Shown piece by piece: positions 32,148-43,366 of a stretch of DNA of 64,000 bases. The notes under the pieces were generated by a model that saw only the letters and a list, made by a program, of their open reading frames with translations, made no database searches and was not told the DNA's origin. The stretch lies in contig NW_013171816.1 of the NCBI RefSeq assembly GCF_000151665.1, positions 1,560,204 to 1,624,203 of the forward strand, written 5' to 3'. Positions within the stretch are counted from its first letter, which is position 1. Each line of letters begins with the position of its first letter. This stretch comes from Blastocystis hominis (taxonomy: Eukaryota > Sar > Bigyra > Opalinata > Blastocystidae). A program made the position numbers and the translations under genes.

Positions 32148-33812
32148 TTAGTGCTGTGTCGAATTTCCAGAATTCTCTCCGCTCTCTCCCTGATGCATGA
32201 AGCTACCGAACGAGTTCGCGAGATTCTGCATCAACTCCGGGTTTTCTCTCAGCGAGTTCGCCCTGCCCTTCACTCCCCTCCGCACTCCTACGCCTGCTGC
32301 AGCAGCGGGTTGTTCAGCAATCCTTCCCATCCTCCCTGCTGCGCTTCCGACCGGCTTTCGGGACGATTTTCGCTTCCTCCCTCGCGCTGCGCAGAGTCCT
32401 GCTGCGCAGAGCCCTGCTGCGCATCCTCCGACGCGTGCTGCGGCGTTTCGGAGGGAGCATTGCCGCCCATGAAGGAGCGGAAGGAATTGGCGAGGTTCTG
32501 AATCTCGGGGTTTTGCATCAGCGACGCCGCGCTAGAAGTCACTGAGAACCGCGGAACCCACGTCTGACGAAACTCCGGGTTGTTCAGCAGATCGCCCAGG
32601 CCTCCGCCCTGCTGCTGCGAAGAGGGTTGCTGCGAAGAGGGTTGCTGGGCAGAGGGCTGCTCACCAGAGGGTTGCTGAGCAGAAGGCTGCGAAGAGGGCT
32701 GCTGCGAAGAGGGCTGGGCACTCTGTCCGAAGAGCTGTCCGAAGGAGCTGAACAGATTCTGCATCATTTCGGGGTTCTGCATCATCGAATTCGCTCTACA
32801 TCGCAGGGTTCCACGGTTTCTACGCTTCGCGGATCGCCGGGTTGTTCAGCAGTCCGCTCAATCCGCCCAGACCGCTCTGGCCGCTCTGGCCGCTCTGTGA
32901 GGTCCCCGACTGGCTCGGATTTGCCGAGCTGGGAGCGGTCTGGCCGACGAGAGAGGCGAGGGAGGCCTTGAGCTGCTCGTTGTTGGGGTCGATGGCGAGT
33001 CCGGATTCGCAGGCGGAGAGCGCTTCCTGACGCTGATTGGACTTCATGTAGGCGGCCACGAGACGGACGTAGGCCTTGATGTAGGACTGGTTGAGGGCCA
33101 GAGCCTTCTTGCAGTCTAGATGGGAGGGAAGGGAGAGAGCGACCATCGATGGCGGATTTGTAGTCCTTGTGGTAGAACGACGCCGTCGCGCGGTTCGTGT
33201 AGTAGATGTAGTTGTTCGGGTTCGTCGCGCTCACGTTCAGCGCTTTCGTGTAGCATTTGATCGCCTCGTCGAAGTTCCCAGTGCGGAAATGCTTGTTTCC
33301 TTCCTCCTTGAACGACTCGCTCTCATGGATGTGGTCCGCAGTGGAACGCTCCGCTTGCTGGCTGTTCTTGCGGTACATATACTTATCGATCGCCTTCTGC
33401 AGCAAATCCTGCACTCGATAAAAAACATGCAAATAAATACTTTGTACTCAGCACTATCGGGAGAGTATGACTGGAAGTAGCCGCGTTGCTCAAGCTTGCT
33501 CACAAAAGACTGCAATTCCGGACTCAATTCAGAATGATCCCCCGCCTTCTTATGGGATTCCAAGTACTTCAGATTAAATCACAGAAGCAATCGTACGGAA
33601 TTAAAAATGCTCGACAAGGAATCAGTCACGCCATACTGTGTGCGAGTCTGCGCATCCGTTCTGTCCATATTAAACGACATTCTACTCGTAAAATAACTCG
33701 CCAAATGCCACTGGAGCAGACGAATTGCCTCTTCCGTGAGAGAACTGTTGTTAGACTGGTTCTTTACACCGTCCAAATAGTCGAGAATTGACAATAACAA
33801 TCGCTTATCCAT
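32148..33812 (-). CDS. SGTA: SGT (small glutamine-rich TPR co-chaperone)
   Basis: Handles tail-anchored and mislocalised membrane proteins together with the GET/BAG6 route and Hsp70/90. The N-terminal dimerisation helix reads MDKRLLLSILDYLDGVKNQ. A 30-nt intron leads to YLESHKKAGDHSELSPELQS. A 32-nt intron leads to the TPR array: ESFKEEGNKHFRTGNFDEAI KCYTKAL, YTNRATASFYHKDYKSAI, DCKKALALNQSYIKAYVRL, ACESGLAIDPNNEQLKASL. The C-terminal part is Ser/Gln-rich with repeated NNP/NPE modules (GLLNNPAIREA, QNPEMMQNLFSSFGQ, DLLNNPEFRQ, QNPEIQNLANSFRSF, GLLNNPLLQQ, ENPELMQNLANSFGSF), more than in typical SGT. Final intron 29 nt. TAA at 32148-32150. Confidence 0.88.
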
Positions 33813-33948
33813 GGAATCCTTTACAACAAAACAAATAAAATGAAATGAGCATTCCGCGATTATTCAACACTTCTTGGGGGAACTCGAATCGACCTTGTTT
33901 TTCCTCGATTTGTCCAATCTATCCTAGATAGTGTGAATATTGAGTAGA

Positions 33949-34490
33949 ATGCCTGATACAGAGTCGAAATCCAGCAGCAAGAAGCATTTGAAGCCCACTT
34001 TTGTTTGCCCTATTGCAAAGCCTTTGGCTGATAAGTCTTTGGAGAAGAAAGTTCTGAAACTTGTTAAGAAAGGTAGGTTATGACAAATTATGCACTTCGT
34101 TTCCTAATCCTTTGTGTAGCTTCAAGTGGCAAGATTGTTCGTCGAGGCGTCAAGGAAGTTGGAAAATCGATTCGTCGAAATGAGAAGGGGTACGTTAGTA
34201 ATACTTTGGAAGTCATTCCTAGAGTGCTCGTCCTTGCTGCAGACATCTTCCCTGTAGATGTGATTTCTCACTTGCCTGTTCTTGCTGAGGAAAACAGCAT
34301 TCCTTATGTATTCGTTAGCTCACGGGTATGAGCGTTTTGCTTGATGAACTTGTAGCAAGCTCTCGGTGAGGCTGTAACTTCCAAGCGTCCCACTAGCTGC
34401 ATTTTTGTTGTGAAGAAGGACGATTTCGAAGAGAAGAAGAAGTTTGAAGAGGTTTTCGATGAAGTGAAGCAGTTGGATATAAGTCTATAA
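33949..34490 (+). CDS. NHP2: H/ACA snoRNP protein NHP2 (L7Ae family)
   Basis: RNA-binding subunit of H/ACA pseudouridylation snoRNPs. Four exons joined by GTAGGTTATG..GTGTAG, GTACGTTAGT..CCTAG (33 nt) and GTATGAGCGT..TTGTAG (30 nt). Spliced protein: SSKKHLKPTFVCPIAKPLAD, KIVRRGVKEVGKSIRRNEKG, VLVLAADIFPVDVISHLPVL, EENSIPYVFVSSRQALGEAV, TSKRPTSCIFVVKKDD. RRGVKEV and KRPTSC match NHP2 rather than RPL7A or SNU13. Length ~150 aa is normal. TAA at 34488-34490. Divergent from SGT (136-bp gap) and convergent with the second Mpv17 gene. Confidence 0.93.
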
Positions 34491-34524
34491 CTATGAATAT
34501 CTTGTTACGTTTATTATCATAGTT

Positions 34525-34539
34525 TGTTTGTTACAAACA
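34525..34539. terminator. Back-to-back bidirectional 3'-end element TGTTTGTTACAAACA
   Basis: TGTTTGTT on plus (34525-34532) and TGTTTGTA on minus (34539-34532) share one base, so one 15-bp near-palindrome serves NHP2 (+) and the Mpv17-family gene (-). Confidence 0.65.
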
Positions 34540-34542
34540 CGC

Positions 34543-35342
34543 TCATTCCACATGTGCTGCTGCTGCTGCCGCTGCTGCTGCCGCCTGCTTTCCTCTGCGA
34601 TTCGCCATGTCGGACAGGAAAATATTCCAGAAAAATACACCGACGGTAGTAAAGAACACTTGGTACTAATTATCAATACCAGGAGAAAGCAATGCTACCT
34701 GTAAAGGAACATACTTGAAGTTGATGATTTGAAGGAATGGCCACACGCAATAGTTTACCTGTTAATCGCATTTCATCATAAAGAATACCTTAAGTGTGTT
34801 CCAAAGGCAAGCTTTGACTCTGCGAATACCTGCAGATGGTTGATTGTGAGGATCCTATAATATTGTATGTATACAATAAGTACCTCCAAAGCAGATAAAC
34901 CGAAAAACATAAAAGAATCAAACACAGGGACAAAGAATAGCTATGAAGAGTAATAGTTTCTAGATCCTACCTGATCAAACGCCATTTTTGTTAGAACTCG
35001 CTGCATCCCTTCCAGTTTGATCGATTGTTGGAGGAAATTGTACCAATAGTGATTGATACCGCCATAGCACATGCAAACAAACTACATTCAAACAATCCAT
35101 TTCAAAATACGCCCATTCGAAACACTCGACCCCAATCCACTTTGAAGTGTTCGTCTTCTACGGTTCATCCGTAACTGTCCTCGCTATACTGCTCATGATA
35201 CGTTGCGCTGCAATATCTCCACTGCATCCTAGGACAACAGAAGTTAGACATTTTGTTATCAGTGGGTGTGCCTAGGATATGAGCCACAGTTATGATTTTC
35301 CACATTTAATGCACGAGAATAAGCCGATAAAATAGAAGCCAT
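34543..35342 (-). CDS. Mpv17/PMP22-family membrane protein, copy 2
   Basis: Start MASILSAYSRALN. A 32-nt intron then leads to AHPLITKCLTSVVLGCSGDI AAQRI, the typical first half, then CYGGINHYWYNFLQQSIKLE, VLTKMAFDQ, LFFVPVFDSFMFFGLSALE, VNYCVWPFLQIINFKYVPLQ and YQVFFTTVGVFFWNIFLSDM. About six introns of ~30 nt. The C-terminus carries a poly-alanine run coded by GCA/GCG. The stop TGA (34543-34545) is followed after GCG by TGTTTGTA, so the 3' UTR would be essentially absent. This is a paralogue of the gene at 9.1 kb, with low identity outside the motifs. The PLAA stop lies 38 bp upstream. Confidence 0.82.
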
Positions 35343-35379
35343 CCAACAAAAAAAGAAAATGTCAAACAAACAAGAATTT

Positions 35380-38144
35380 CTATGAAGATTTTTCAAGAAT
35401 CGCTAGTAATCTCGCAGCCTCTCGATATTTATTATCCAATGTCCGAGTCGAGAACCTATCCTGCAGGATGTGTCTTTTCGCCTCCTCATCGATCACCCGA
35501 TAGTTCTACCCATCAAATTTCGCTCTGTCTCCCTACAAAGGGTATCAAAATCAGCATATTGCAAATCGCACCAATGGCTCGTTCCAGCACGACCTCGTCC
35601 TTGCAGTGGTTAATCAGGTCGCACCCCACCGTCACAATGGCACTACTCATCCCCGCGATTTCCGGCGAAGCAGTTCCCGCTCTTTTTTCCTTCTCGTCTT
35701 CGCAAAATTGCGCCGCGTTTAATAAAAACGAACTCATCGCCTGCATCACCATGCGATTCTCGTACAGCGAGACCACCTTGCAGAACGCCAGGAGATCATG
35801 CAGCTCATCTGCCAGAATGTCGCTGCGCGACACGGCGAACAAATTGGCAAGAAGCCTGAAAAGCACTGCGAGAAGCGCTGGAGACACGCTTGGAAGCCTA
35901 TCGAGTCAAACCGAAAAGGGGAAAAGGGGAACTGAATTTGGCGGAAAACCGCGGGGAGATCGAAGGCTGGATTGGAGAGAACGAGGTCGGAGCCGTTGGG
36001 AAGCAGAACCACGGATTTATAGATGTCGTAAACGGGGAAACGGAGGTCCAGAGGCCAGGAGAGAAGGCGATTGAGGAGAGAAGCGAAGAGCTCGTTCAGC
36101 GGCTGCTTGGCTTCGTCAGGATTCAAAAGCGACTAAAAATAAGAAAAAAAACACGACAAAAGAGATCATTACTTCCAACAAGGCATCCAACACTTCGAAA
36201 TCTTCGTTATGCATAACGAAGATCGATTCCCTATTTTCACTTTCTGCAAGAAGCGAATTGAATTCATCCAATTTTCCGCGAACCCCAAGCGCGTTTATAT
36301 TCCGATACTTGCACGGTGTTCGGTCCGGGAATACTATTTCCAACCCCCTTTTCGACTCTACTTTGACTTTCGAACACGTCCTCGTTTCTGATTGGTCGCT
36401 CCGAATCCAACGCGATTTTGTTTGAACCGCGGTTCTTCATGATATACTCCGCGATCTCGTCGAGATAGCCCTGCTCCAACTACTCGATCAAAACCCGATC
36501 ACGTCCGTACTCCATGATTATCAATGAATTCCTGCGCCACTTCGTATGCGTTTTCGTTATCGCGGTATTCCAGCGTCAGCGTTTGCAGGCCGGTGGCCGT
36601 TTCGACCTCAACTGGGATTTTATGGACTTCGTCGGCACTTCCGAGCACCTCGCCGATTTCGATCCACGTGGAGCTCGCAGCCTAATCATCATGACGCATC
36701 TCCGTCCCGACGCTCCATCGGAACACATAGCCCTTCTCCTCCCGACGGAACATTTTGATCTCTCCATCGCGCGACCCTGTCTCAGACACATGCTTAATGC
36801 ATACCTGGGTACTGCTCGCGGAACTGGTAATCCACCAGATTGTCCACATTCACCCCAATTTTCCTATTCCTGACATAAAATAACCGCGGGTACGCTTCCA
36901 GCTGGCTCTCCTTCTCCTCGCACAGATTCAAATAGTTGCGCTAGCCCATCAGCCAATCAAATCGGACCCTACACGCGCCTCCTCCGGCAGCCAGTCCCGC
37001 GGGTTGCTCGAGAATAACCGCAGGATTCCGTCGCTGCACGCCGTGATCGCCCAGACATGCGAGTTCCCCGCGGGATCGATGACATGCCGGACATCGACGT
37101 CCCAGAGCGACGCGGGGTGTTTGACGATCTGCATGCAGTTGGGTCCTTCCCAGAAATACATATACGCGTTCTCGCTGACGGAGACAGATCGGACATGCAT
37201 CATGTCGGCTCCTCCCATCGACTTGACTTTCATCATGAAGGGATACTTCCCTTCTCCCTGCACGGAACACAATTCCGCCATCGGTACGTTCGGAGGGGTG
37301 TCGCATCGGAAGACGACCGAGCCGTCGCTGCGATAACAGACCACTTTCCCGTCGTTCCCGCCCGTGAAGAAGCCGTCCGCGGGGGCAGGCAGAGAGATCG
37401 ACGACGGGAGACGATCTTGGAGGAAGAAGGGCGCGCTGCAGCGGACGCTCGCGTAGTGGCTGCGCTGGATAGAGACCTGCTCGCCGCGCTTGAAAACGCG
37501 GACAGCGTAGCCAGACACGCCGTTCATGGCGTCCTTCATACCGGTGGAGGTGGTGACGACGGTGTTCTCGTCGAGGGCGATCGCTGTGACCGCGTTTTCC
37601 ATTCCTGTCAATTTTTGGATCTCTTTGGCCGAGTTGAGATCCCACATCTAGGATGAAGCTTGTTTGTTGGGGATACACGCGCAGAACCATCCCAGGAGCC
37701 GGATAGAATCGTTCCGTTAGGGCCGTGAGCGAGAGAAGTAATGCCTCCACTATGTCCAGAGAGCAACGCCAGATTCTCTCCATTTGGGGAATAGAAGCGG
37801 ATGATGCCATCGTAACCGCCCGAAACGAAGAAACCTATTCCTTACAGGCTCAAATTGACAAGACCGTTTGGTAACGCTAACAAACACGTAATCCAGCAAC
37901 TGTGGTGGATTATCTTCTCGGGAAATGCAAAGGTTTCGGAGTCCGTGAATTTCCACAGGAGGATTGCGTTGTCCTACATCCCACTCCACGATCGGCGCGT
38001 ACTTGACCTCCAGAAGCCATAAAGTATCCATTGGGGTTGTTATCGAGAAAAATACAACATCGCACCTATATCTCATCGTACGTGTGGGAATCGCACAGCA
38101 TCGCGGTGTCCACGCAGTTCCCTGCATAGCTCGAATTGGTTCAT
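35380..38144 (-). CDS. PLAA: PLAA / Ufd3 (Doa1) ubiquitin-binding WD protein
   Basis: Cdc48/p97 cofactor for ubiquitin homeostasis and endosomal sorting. ATG 38144 begins MNQFELCRELRGHRDAVRF, the first WD blade. Further blades: PNGYFMASGGQ, DNAILLWKFTDS, SGGYDGIIRFYSPNGEN and the 36,949-37,647 exon (DENTVVTTSTGMKD, DGFFTGGNDGKVVCYRSDG, HVWAITACSDGILRLFSSN). A PFU domain follows (HKIPVEVETATGLQTLTLEY, NAYEVAQEFIDNHG). The PUL helical domain comes last (LFRLLANLFAVSRSDILADE, MSSFLLNAAQFCEDEKEK, EVVLERAIGAICNMLILIPF, then NYRVIDEEAKRHILQ). The domain order is exactly that of PLAA. Last intron 31 nt; TAG, then TTGTTTGTTTG five bases on. Confidence 0.88.
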
Positions 38145-38165
38145 CCTTCAAGCAATACTTTGTCA

Positions 38166-38173
38166 AACAAACA
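38166..38173 (-). terminator. TGTTTGTT 3'-end motif of the FYVE-like gene
   Basis: Exact motif three bases after an in-frame TA. The PLAA start codon follows within ~20 bp. Confidence 0.65.
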
Positions 38174-38176
38174 GCA

Positions 38177-39261
38177 TAGTTTTTACCCGTATTTCTCTTA
38201 TTAAACTCATTAATTCTGCACAGCAACGAATAACATTTACAACAGAATCGCTACCCATCATCCATCCTCTCCAGTCCCACCTTATTCTCCCCTAACGACC
38301 GCACCGACAGCGTGGATCCGCAGCACTTATTGCAGAACACGTCTCCGCACAGTCTGCAATGACTACCCCTCACATCATTTAGCCGCGCCTACTGTCTCCG
38401 ATAGAACGACCCAAACGTCTTTCCGCACAGCGTACACGCTCCGCTCTCCCCATCACGCTTCCACGGCTTCGTCCGCACGCCCTCCACCGCCACGGACCGG
38501 AGAAACTCGAGGTCCTCGACGGCCAGCGCGCAGAGAAACGCCTCCATCGACGCGGGCGTTTCGCAGAGCGGCGCGAGCACGTGGATGGCCTCGGCGAACT
38601 GCTCGGCGACGAACTGGCCGTGAGAGAAGGGCTCGAGAAGCGATTCGCCGGCGGGCACGGCCTCGGAGATGACGGAGACGGCGTCGGAAGGGTCCTCGGA
38701 GGGGTCGTCGAGGAGAGGCGAGGGAATGGAGGCGTGCAGATGGGCCAGTTTGGAGCGGGCGAGCGACTGCTTGAGCGAGGAGAGCTGCTCATTGCGATGG
38801 CGGAGTTGCGCGTGGAGAGACTCGCAGTGCGCGCAGGGAGGCAGCTCGGTGGATTGGTCGTTGACGAAGTCGGTGAGCGCGGAGTAGACGCTCTCGCGGA
38901 GAGATTGCAGGCGATCGGGGAGATCGCCCAGAACACTGGGGGTGGAGGGGGAGCGGAGAGGCCAGGGCTCTTTTCCGTACCTAGAGTTCAGCGGAGAGTG
39001 CAGCTGTACTTATTCACGAGCCGCTGGTAGAGTTGATCTTCCTCTCCCTTGTAACTCTCTAAGATGGATCTGACCTGGGTGTCAGTGGATGGATCTACAT
39101 CTACGGAATTCACTTTCTCAGGATTCACGGATTGATAATACGTAGTTAACACCTCTTCTAAGTTTTCGGGCACAATAAACGTGGATTTTCTAACAGATCA
39201 ATTTATGGATCGGTGCTGATTACGTTGGATCGGGTGAGCCGGAAGCTGGAGAACTCTGCAT
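38177..39261 (-). CDS. Coiled-coil protein with C-terminal FYVE-like finger
   Basis: Start MQSSPASGSPDPT. A 34-nt intron leads to STFIVPENLEEVLTTYYQSV, ILESYKGEEDQLYQRLVNK. A 29-nt intron leads to YGKEPWPLRSPSTPSVLGDL, a coiled-coil (CESLHAQLRHRNEQLSSLKQ) and a finger: KPWKRDGESGACTLCGKTFG, then a 30-nt intron and HHCRLCGDVFCNKCCGS. The WxxD-like, CxxC, RHHCRLCG and CxxC features are FYVE, but the final Cys pair (normally RVCxxC) is missing. No genomic stop: after a 39-nt intron the frame reads INEFNKRNTGKN and then TA (38178-38177), TGC, TGTTTGTT (38173-38166), so poly(A) makes TAA. PLAA begins ~20 bp further. Confidence 0.65.
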
Positions 39262-39475
39262 CTCTAAACACAATTAGACGATGAAATATGTGGAGAAAAG
39301 CACGGCTTGTCATTCAACTTCGCTTACAATTTAATTTTTCCTTCCTAAAATAGCTAATAATAAACACAACTGTACAAAGCATTGAACCTCTAAAATAACG
39401 GGAATTCCAAAAATACTATTATTCGGTAAAAAAAAGCGTTTGTGAACTAACTGCGAGACCAATTGATAATTGTTC

Positions 39476-41081
39476 ATGGGAGGTTGGAATCCTGTTTTCC
39501 GTTTTGTACATGGCGTACTAATTGGAGCACGAACAGCATCCTATCGAGCCGATGAACAAGTGAACGTGGATTCCTTTTTGGATGCGGAAGTATATAATCT
39601 GTTCATTGTAGCAACTATTCTTTGTCTCTTTATTTGTGTGATTTCTGTAGGAGCGTCATATTTAGGGTTTTTTCGTATTGCTCTGAAAGAGAGGCATATA
39701 CGAGAACTCGCTTCTCATCTCGTCAGCAACAATGCCATTGTTTTTGAAACTCTGGGTACGGATGTGGATATTCTAAAGCAGTTCACTACCGAGCACCTCA
39801 TGAAGTACCTGGAGTACAACTCAGGGTCGGAGCCTATCCCAATCGAGCAAATCAGAGTGCCGTTTTTTCTTAATCGCGACAGCATTAAGATGACTGTGCG
39901 GCACACGTCACTTTTTTAATGTTTAGTCCAGCGAAGATGGGAACAACCGCTTGTCCTTTTCCGTCGATGCCTCTATGAGGTACTCGATCCAACTCTTCTG
40001 GTCCGTCCCCTCTTCTGCATACAAGAAATGCTGCAAAGATCTCGTGAAGCGTTTCCCCTCCATCATGCTCTCATGTCCAGTGATCTGCGAAAACGACCCA
40101 ACTCTTCGTCGAGGCTTTCTCAACCCCTTCCTCTCCTCGCAAGACGCCATCCTCAGCTCCTTCCGCTCCGTGCTCACCCTTCTCAAAGGCTACAGCAAGC
40201 ACGGCGTCTCTCCCATCTCTCATTCCCCGGTTTCCTCAGTTTCCTCGGTTTCTCCGGTTTCTCCGGTTTCTCCGGTTTCTCCGTCCACCTTCGAGTACCC
40301 CATTCCCTCCGATCTCCTCCGTATTTTTCATTCTTTCTCTCATTTTATTCAAGACGAGCTCCCTTCCTACCACCTCGACAACCGTTCTCTCTCCATTTTC
40401 AGCGAGTCTTCGCCGCGTCCGCCCCGCTCCGTCGACTCGCAGACCCACCTCCTCCGTCCCTCGCTCTACCCGCCCAAGCCCGACCGCAAGCCTCTTCCGC
40501 GCGCGACGACACACGAAATCCTCCCGCTCGTCATCGTGATGTGGGACCGCGCCGACGACGCCGAGACCGAGCCCTGCCCGCCCGTCCGGGCATTGCCGAG
40601 CCGGAGCTCCGCGTCGCAGCTGCGCGAGCTGCTGAAGGAGTCGATGGGGAGCGCGGAGGAGAAGAAACGGAGGTTCGCGAAGCAGCGCGCCGAGGGAGCG
40701 CGGAGAAACGGAGAAAACCCGCGGTTCGTGTCGATTTTGGTGGTACACTTCCTGCGGAATCATGTGCCCACGCTGATTCGGAGGCTGAATATTTGCGCGG
40801 ATGGGATTTTTGTCCCGCGGGTAGGAGTTTCGCGGGGAAAATGAGGGGCAGAGCATTTATTGTTCGAACTCGGATAGCAAGAAGAACAACGAGTGTATTA
40901 TTTGTTTTGCTAACGCGAATGATGTCATTCTGCTGCCCTGTCGCCATAAGTTGGTGTGTCGGCTGTGCGTCTGCATGATCAAGCGATGTCCGCTCTGTCG
41001 CGTCCCTATTAATTACTACCTCACTGAAGGGCAGGAGCAAGAGCTCAGTCACGCGTATAACAATTCGGAAGCCCTTCTCTA
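39476..41081 (+). CDS. MGRN1/LUL-like RING E3 ligase with N-terminal membrane helix
   Basis: ATG 39476: MGGWNPVFRFVHGVLIGART. One strong transmembrane helix follows (NLFIVATILCLFICVISVGA). A 31-nt intron (GTGCGGCACA..GTTTAG) joins to SSEDGNNRLSFSVDASMRYS IQLFW, resembling the beta-rich domain before the RING in MGRN1/LOG2-type ligases. A low-complexity VSPVSPVSP stretch and a disordered region come next. A 31-nt intron then leads to the RING: CIICFANANDVILLPCRHKL, VCRLCVCMIKRCPLCRVPI (C3HC4 with the LPCRH block of this class). A membrane anchor is not usual for MGRN1. Ends ALL, TAG at 41079-41081. The two open frames flanking the first intron could be taken for two genes, but splice and phase favour one. 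Confidence 0.72.
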
Positions 41082-41243
41082 GAATAGCTGTACATTACAG
41101 TTTGTTTTTTTCAACACATATTCTTACTTAATTGCTGCGTGTTTTTATATAGAATGGTTCACTATTACAGAGTGTTGCTTTTCAACGCATCTCTATTTTC
41201 ATGGCACTTCCCTTCTCTCGATTAGCAGCCCATTCCGATCTTT

Positions 41244-41267
41244 TCATTCATTCATTCATTCATTCAT
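41244..41267. repeat. (ATTC)n microsatellite
   Basis: Six ATTC units in the ~220-bp gap between the convergent RING and kinase genes. Same unit as the tract at 19,511 on the opposite strand. Confidence 0.75.
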
Positions 41268-41304
41268 CCATTCATGTATACTCTCAAACACATATTCAAA
41301 ATCG

Positions 41305-42996
41305 TTACGCTTCGCCACGCCGTCCTGCATTGAAATTCGCATTGCCGGCCATTCTTCCTTTATTCTCCAAAGGCACGGAAACCACATCGCGATCCCACGT
41401 CGACGGGTCCCATCCGCGCACCACCTCCACCAATTCCTTCATCGTCGGTCTTTGCTTGTCCTCCTTCCAGCACTCCAGCATCACCTGCACGGGCTCTACG
41501 CCTCACTCTTCTCCTCATCCCCCACCGCGCGGCATTCCCGGCAGAATCTGCGGGCGCAGCCCATCCAGCACCTGCTTATAAAACTATTTTTCATCGCTTC
41601 CGCGCGTCGCTACGTCCAATCGCCCCGCGAACTTCATCCCCGTGTAGCAGAGCTGCTCAGAGATGATCTCGTAGACCACGCAGCCGAAACTGTAGACGTC
41701 TACCTTGGTAGAGCACTTGGCGCTGTTGATCAGCTCGGGAGCCATGCTACGCCTCACGCATTCAATGGATTATTACATCGCGGGCGAGCCACAAAACGAG
41801 ACTTGAATGCTCTTGTTGTTTTCTGCATGGAAAAGGGGAAAGAAAGGTACCGATCTCGCGGGCATAGCCGAAATCGGCGACCTTGGCGATGTCGTTTTTG
41901 ACCAACACATTGGCGAGCTATCGAGCTCATCGAACAAACAGAAGCCAACCTTAATATCGCGATGCACGATATTGTAACTATGCAAATACGCCAGCGCCTC
42001 CGCCACGTTCTGAATGTACTTCTTCTTCGTCGCGTTGCTCAGCTTCAGCTTCCGCTTGATGATCAAATCCTCCAGCGACGGACCGCCCAGCTCCATGATC
42101 AGAATCGGAAACCCCGCGGGATCCTCGCTGTGCCCGATGATCTCCAGGATGCACTGGTGCTTGAACCGCATTTGTGTCTGAAACTCGCGAACGAGATAGC
42201 GATAGTCCACTTCCGTGGGGATTTTGCACATTTTCTTGAGAGCGACGTCGCGGCCTTGATAGATTCTGCGGTCAAACCATCGACGAACACCCACCCATGG
42301 TAAACAATGGCGCTGGCGCCCTGGCCCAAGCGTTCGCGAACCTCCAGGTCGGAAAAAGGAATAAGAATATCGGCTAGAAGTGAGAAAAAGAAGAATTTGA
42401 TTTCACTGGGATTGCTAGGGGTAAGCTAGAATCAAGAACGGTACATTTCGAAGAGAGGGCATATTACAGCGAAGTAGTCATGGAGAGAGCTGATAACTGG
42501 CAAAAGACCATCCGTCTGAGTTATGATTAAGAAGAATGAGCTACCCATATCCATTGCTCGATACCATTCATGTGGATTTCTTTATTTTCGTCAACATAGT
42601 GGCACTGCTTGTTCACCGTAGTATCTAGATCAAACGGAAAGAGAAGATGAACTTTTAGACACAATCAAAAATATCCTAATTCTCTCGTTTTCAAATCCAC
42701 TTATCGGATAGAGGATACTCACTGGAATATAATATTCTTTCTGACAGTATTCTGAACGAATACGACTCCGAATTATAGAAACACTACTACCTGACTCAAA
42801 TTGACCTAAAATATCAATAAATCATTATTATTGTACGAATCAATAGTCCATCCAAAACCATACGACTTTGAGTAATTGCCACAAATATGTCACGTATCAA
42901 AATCGATGTAATCGATTGGTTATATGCAGATAACTCTTGAGTTGCTTGAACAAAAACTTCTCGTTGAGATCTCTTTTCGGTTGATATTACACTCAT
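41305..42996 (-). CDS. TKL-like protein kinase
   Basis: Proposed start at 42996 (MSVISTEKRSQREVFVQATQ). Several small AT-rich exons come before the kinase domain: LEVRERLGQGASAIVYHG (glycine loop), then a 29-nt intron and IYQGRDVALKKMC (lysine), EIIGHSEDPAGFPILIMELG, YLHSYNIVHRDIK (catalytic Asp), NVLVKNDIAKVADFGYAREI (DFG), MAPELINSAKCSTKVDVYSF. The end is VMLECWKEDKQRPTMKELVE VV. CW..D.QRPT is typical of the TKL group. The N-terminal region has no domain I recognise, and several 5' introns (42,420-42,800) are unresolved. TAA at 41305-41307, then TGTGTTTGAG. Confidence 0.78.
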
Positions 42997-43366
42997 TACA
43001 ACTCTAAGTTGATATTATTATATTATCAAGATAGAATCAAGCAAAAGGAAAAAGATTCTAACTTTTCGTCATTTTCATATTATGTTAAGATTGTTTCAAT
43101 GTGCAATTAGAATTATCGATTTCAGTATTCATATCAACAATAGGATAGAAAATACAAACTAGGTGAAACTTTAAGTAATAACTTTCATTATTCGATTGTT
43201 GGTATTATTATCATTCGATTCTATACAATATCAATTCGTTTAATCAAGTACGGTTTATAGAATCCATTAGTCAGGTGTACTGACTCCCACTGATCAGGTT
43301 CGGGAGTTTCATCAAAAGACAGTTTCTAGAAGTATTCTATAATCACTTTTGTTTTCATTCTGTACA
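42997..43366. other. AT-rich divergent intergenic region
   Basis: About 370 bp of AT-rich sequence between the kinase (-) and HAD-like (+) starts. No gene or tRNA seen. A fragment near 43,290 (GGTTCGGG) resembles a tRNA T-arm but no cloverleaf can be drawn. Confidence 0.45.

Noticed and set aside
43280-43320. tRNA-like GGTTCGGG stretch
   Set aside because: No acceptor stem, anticodon arm or D-arm can be drawn around it.
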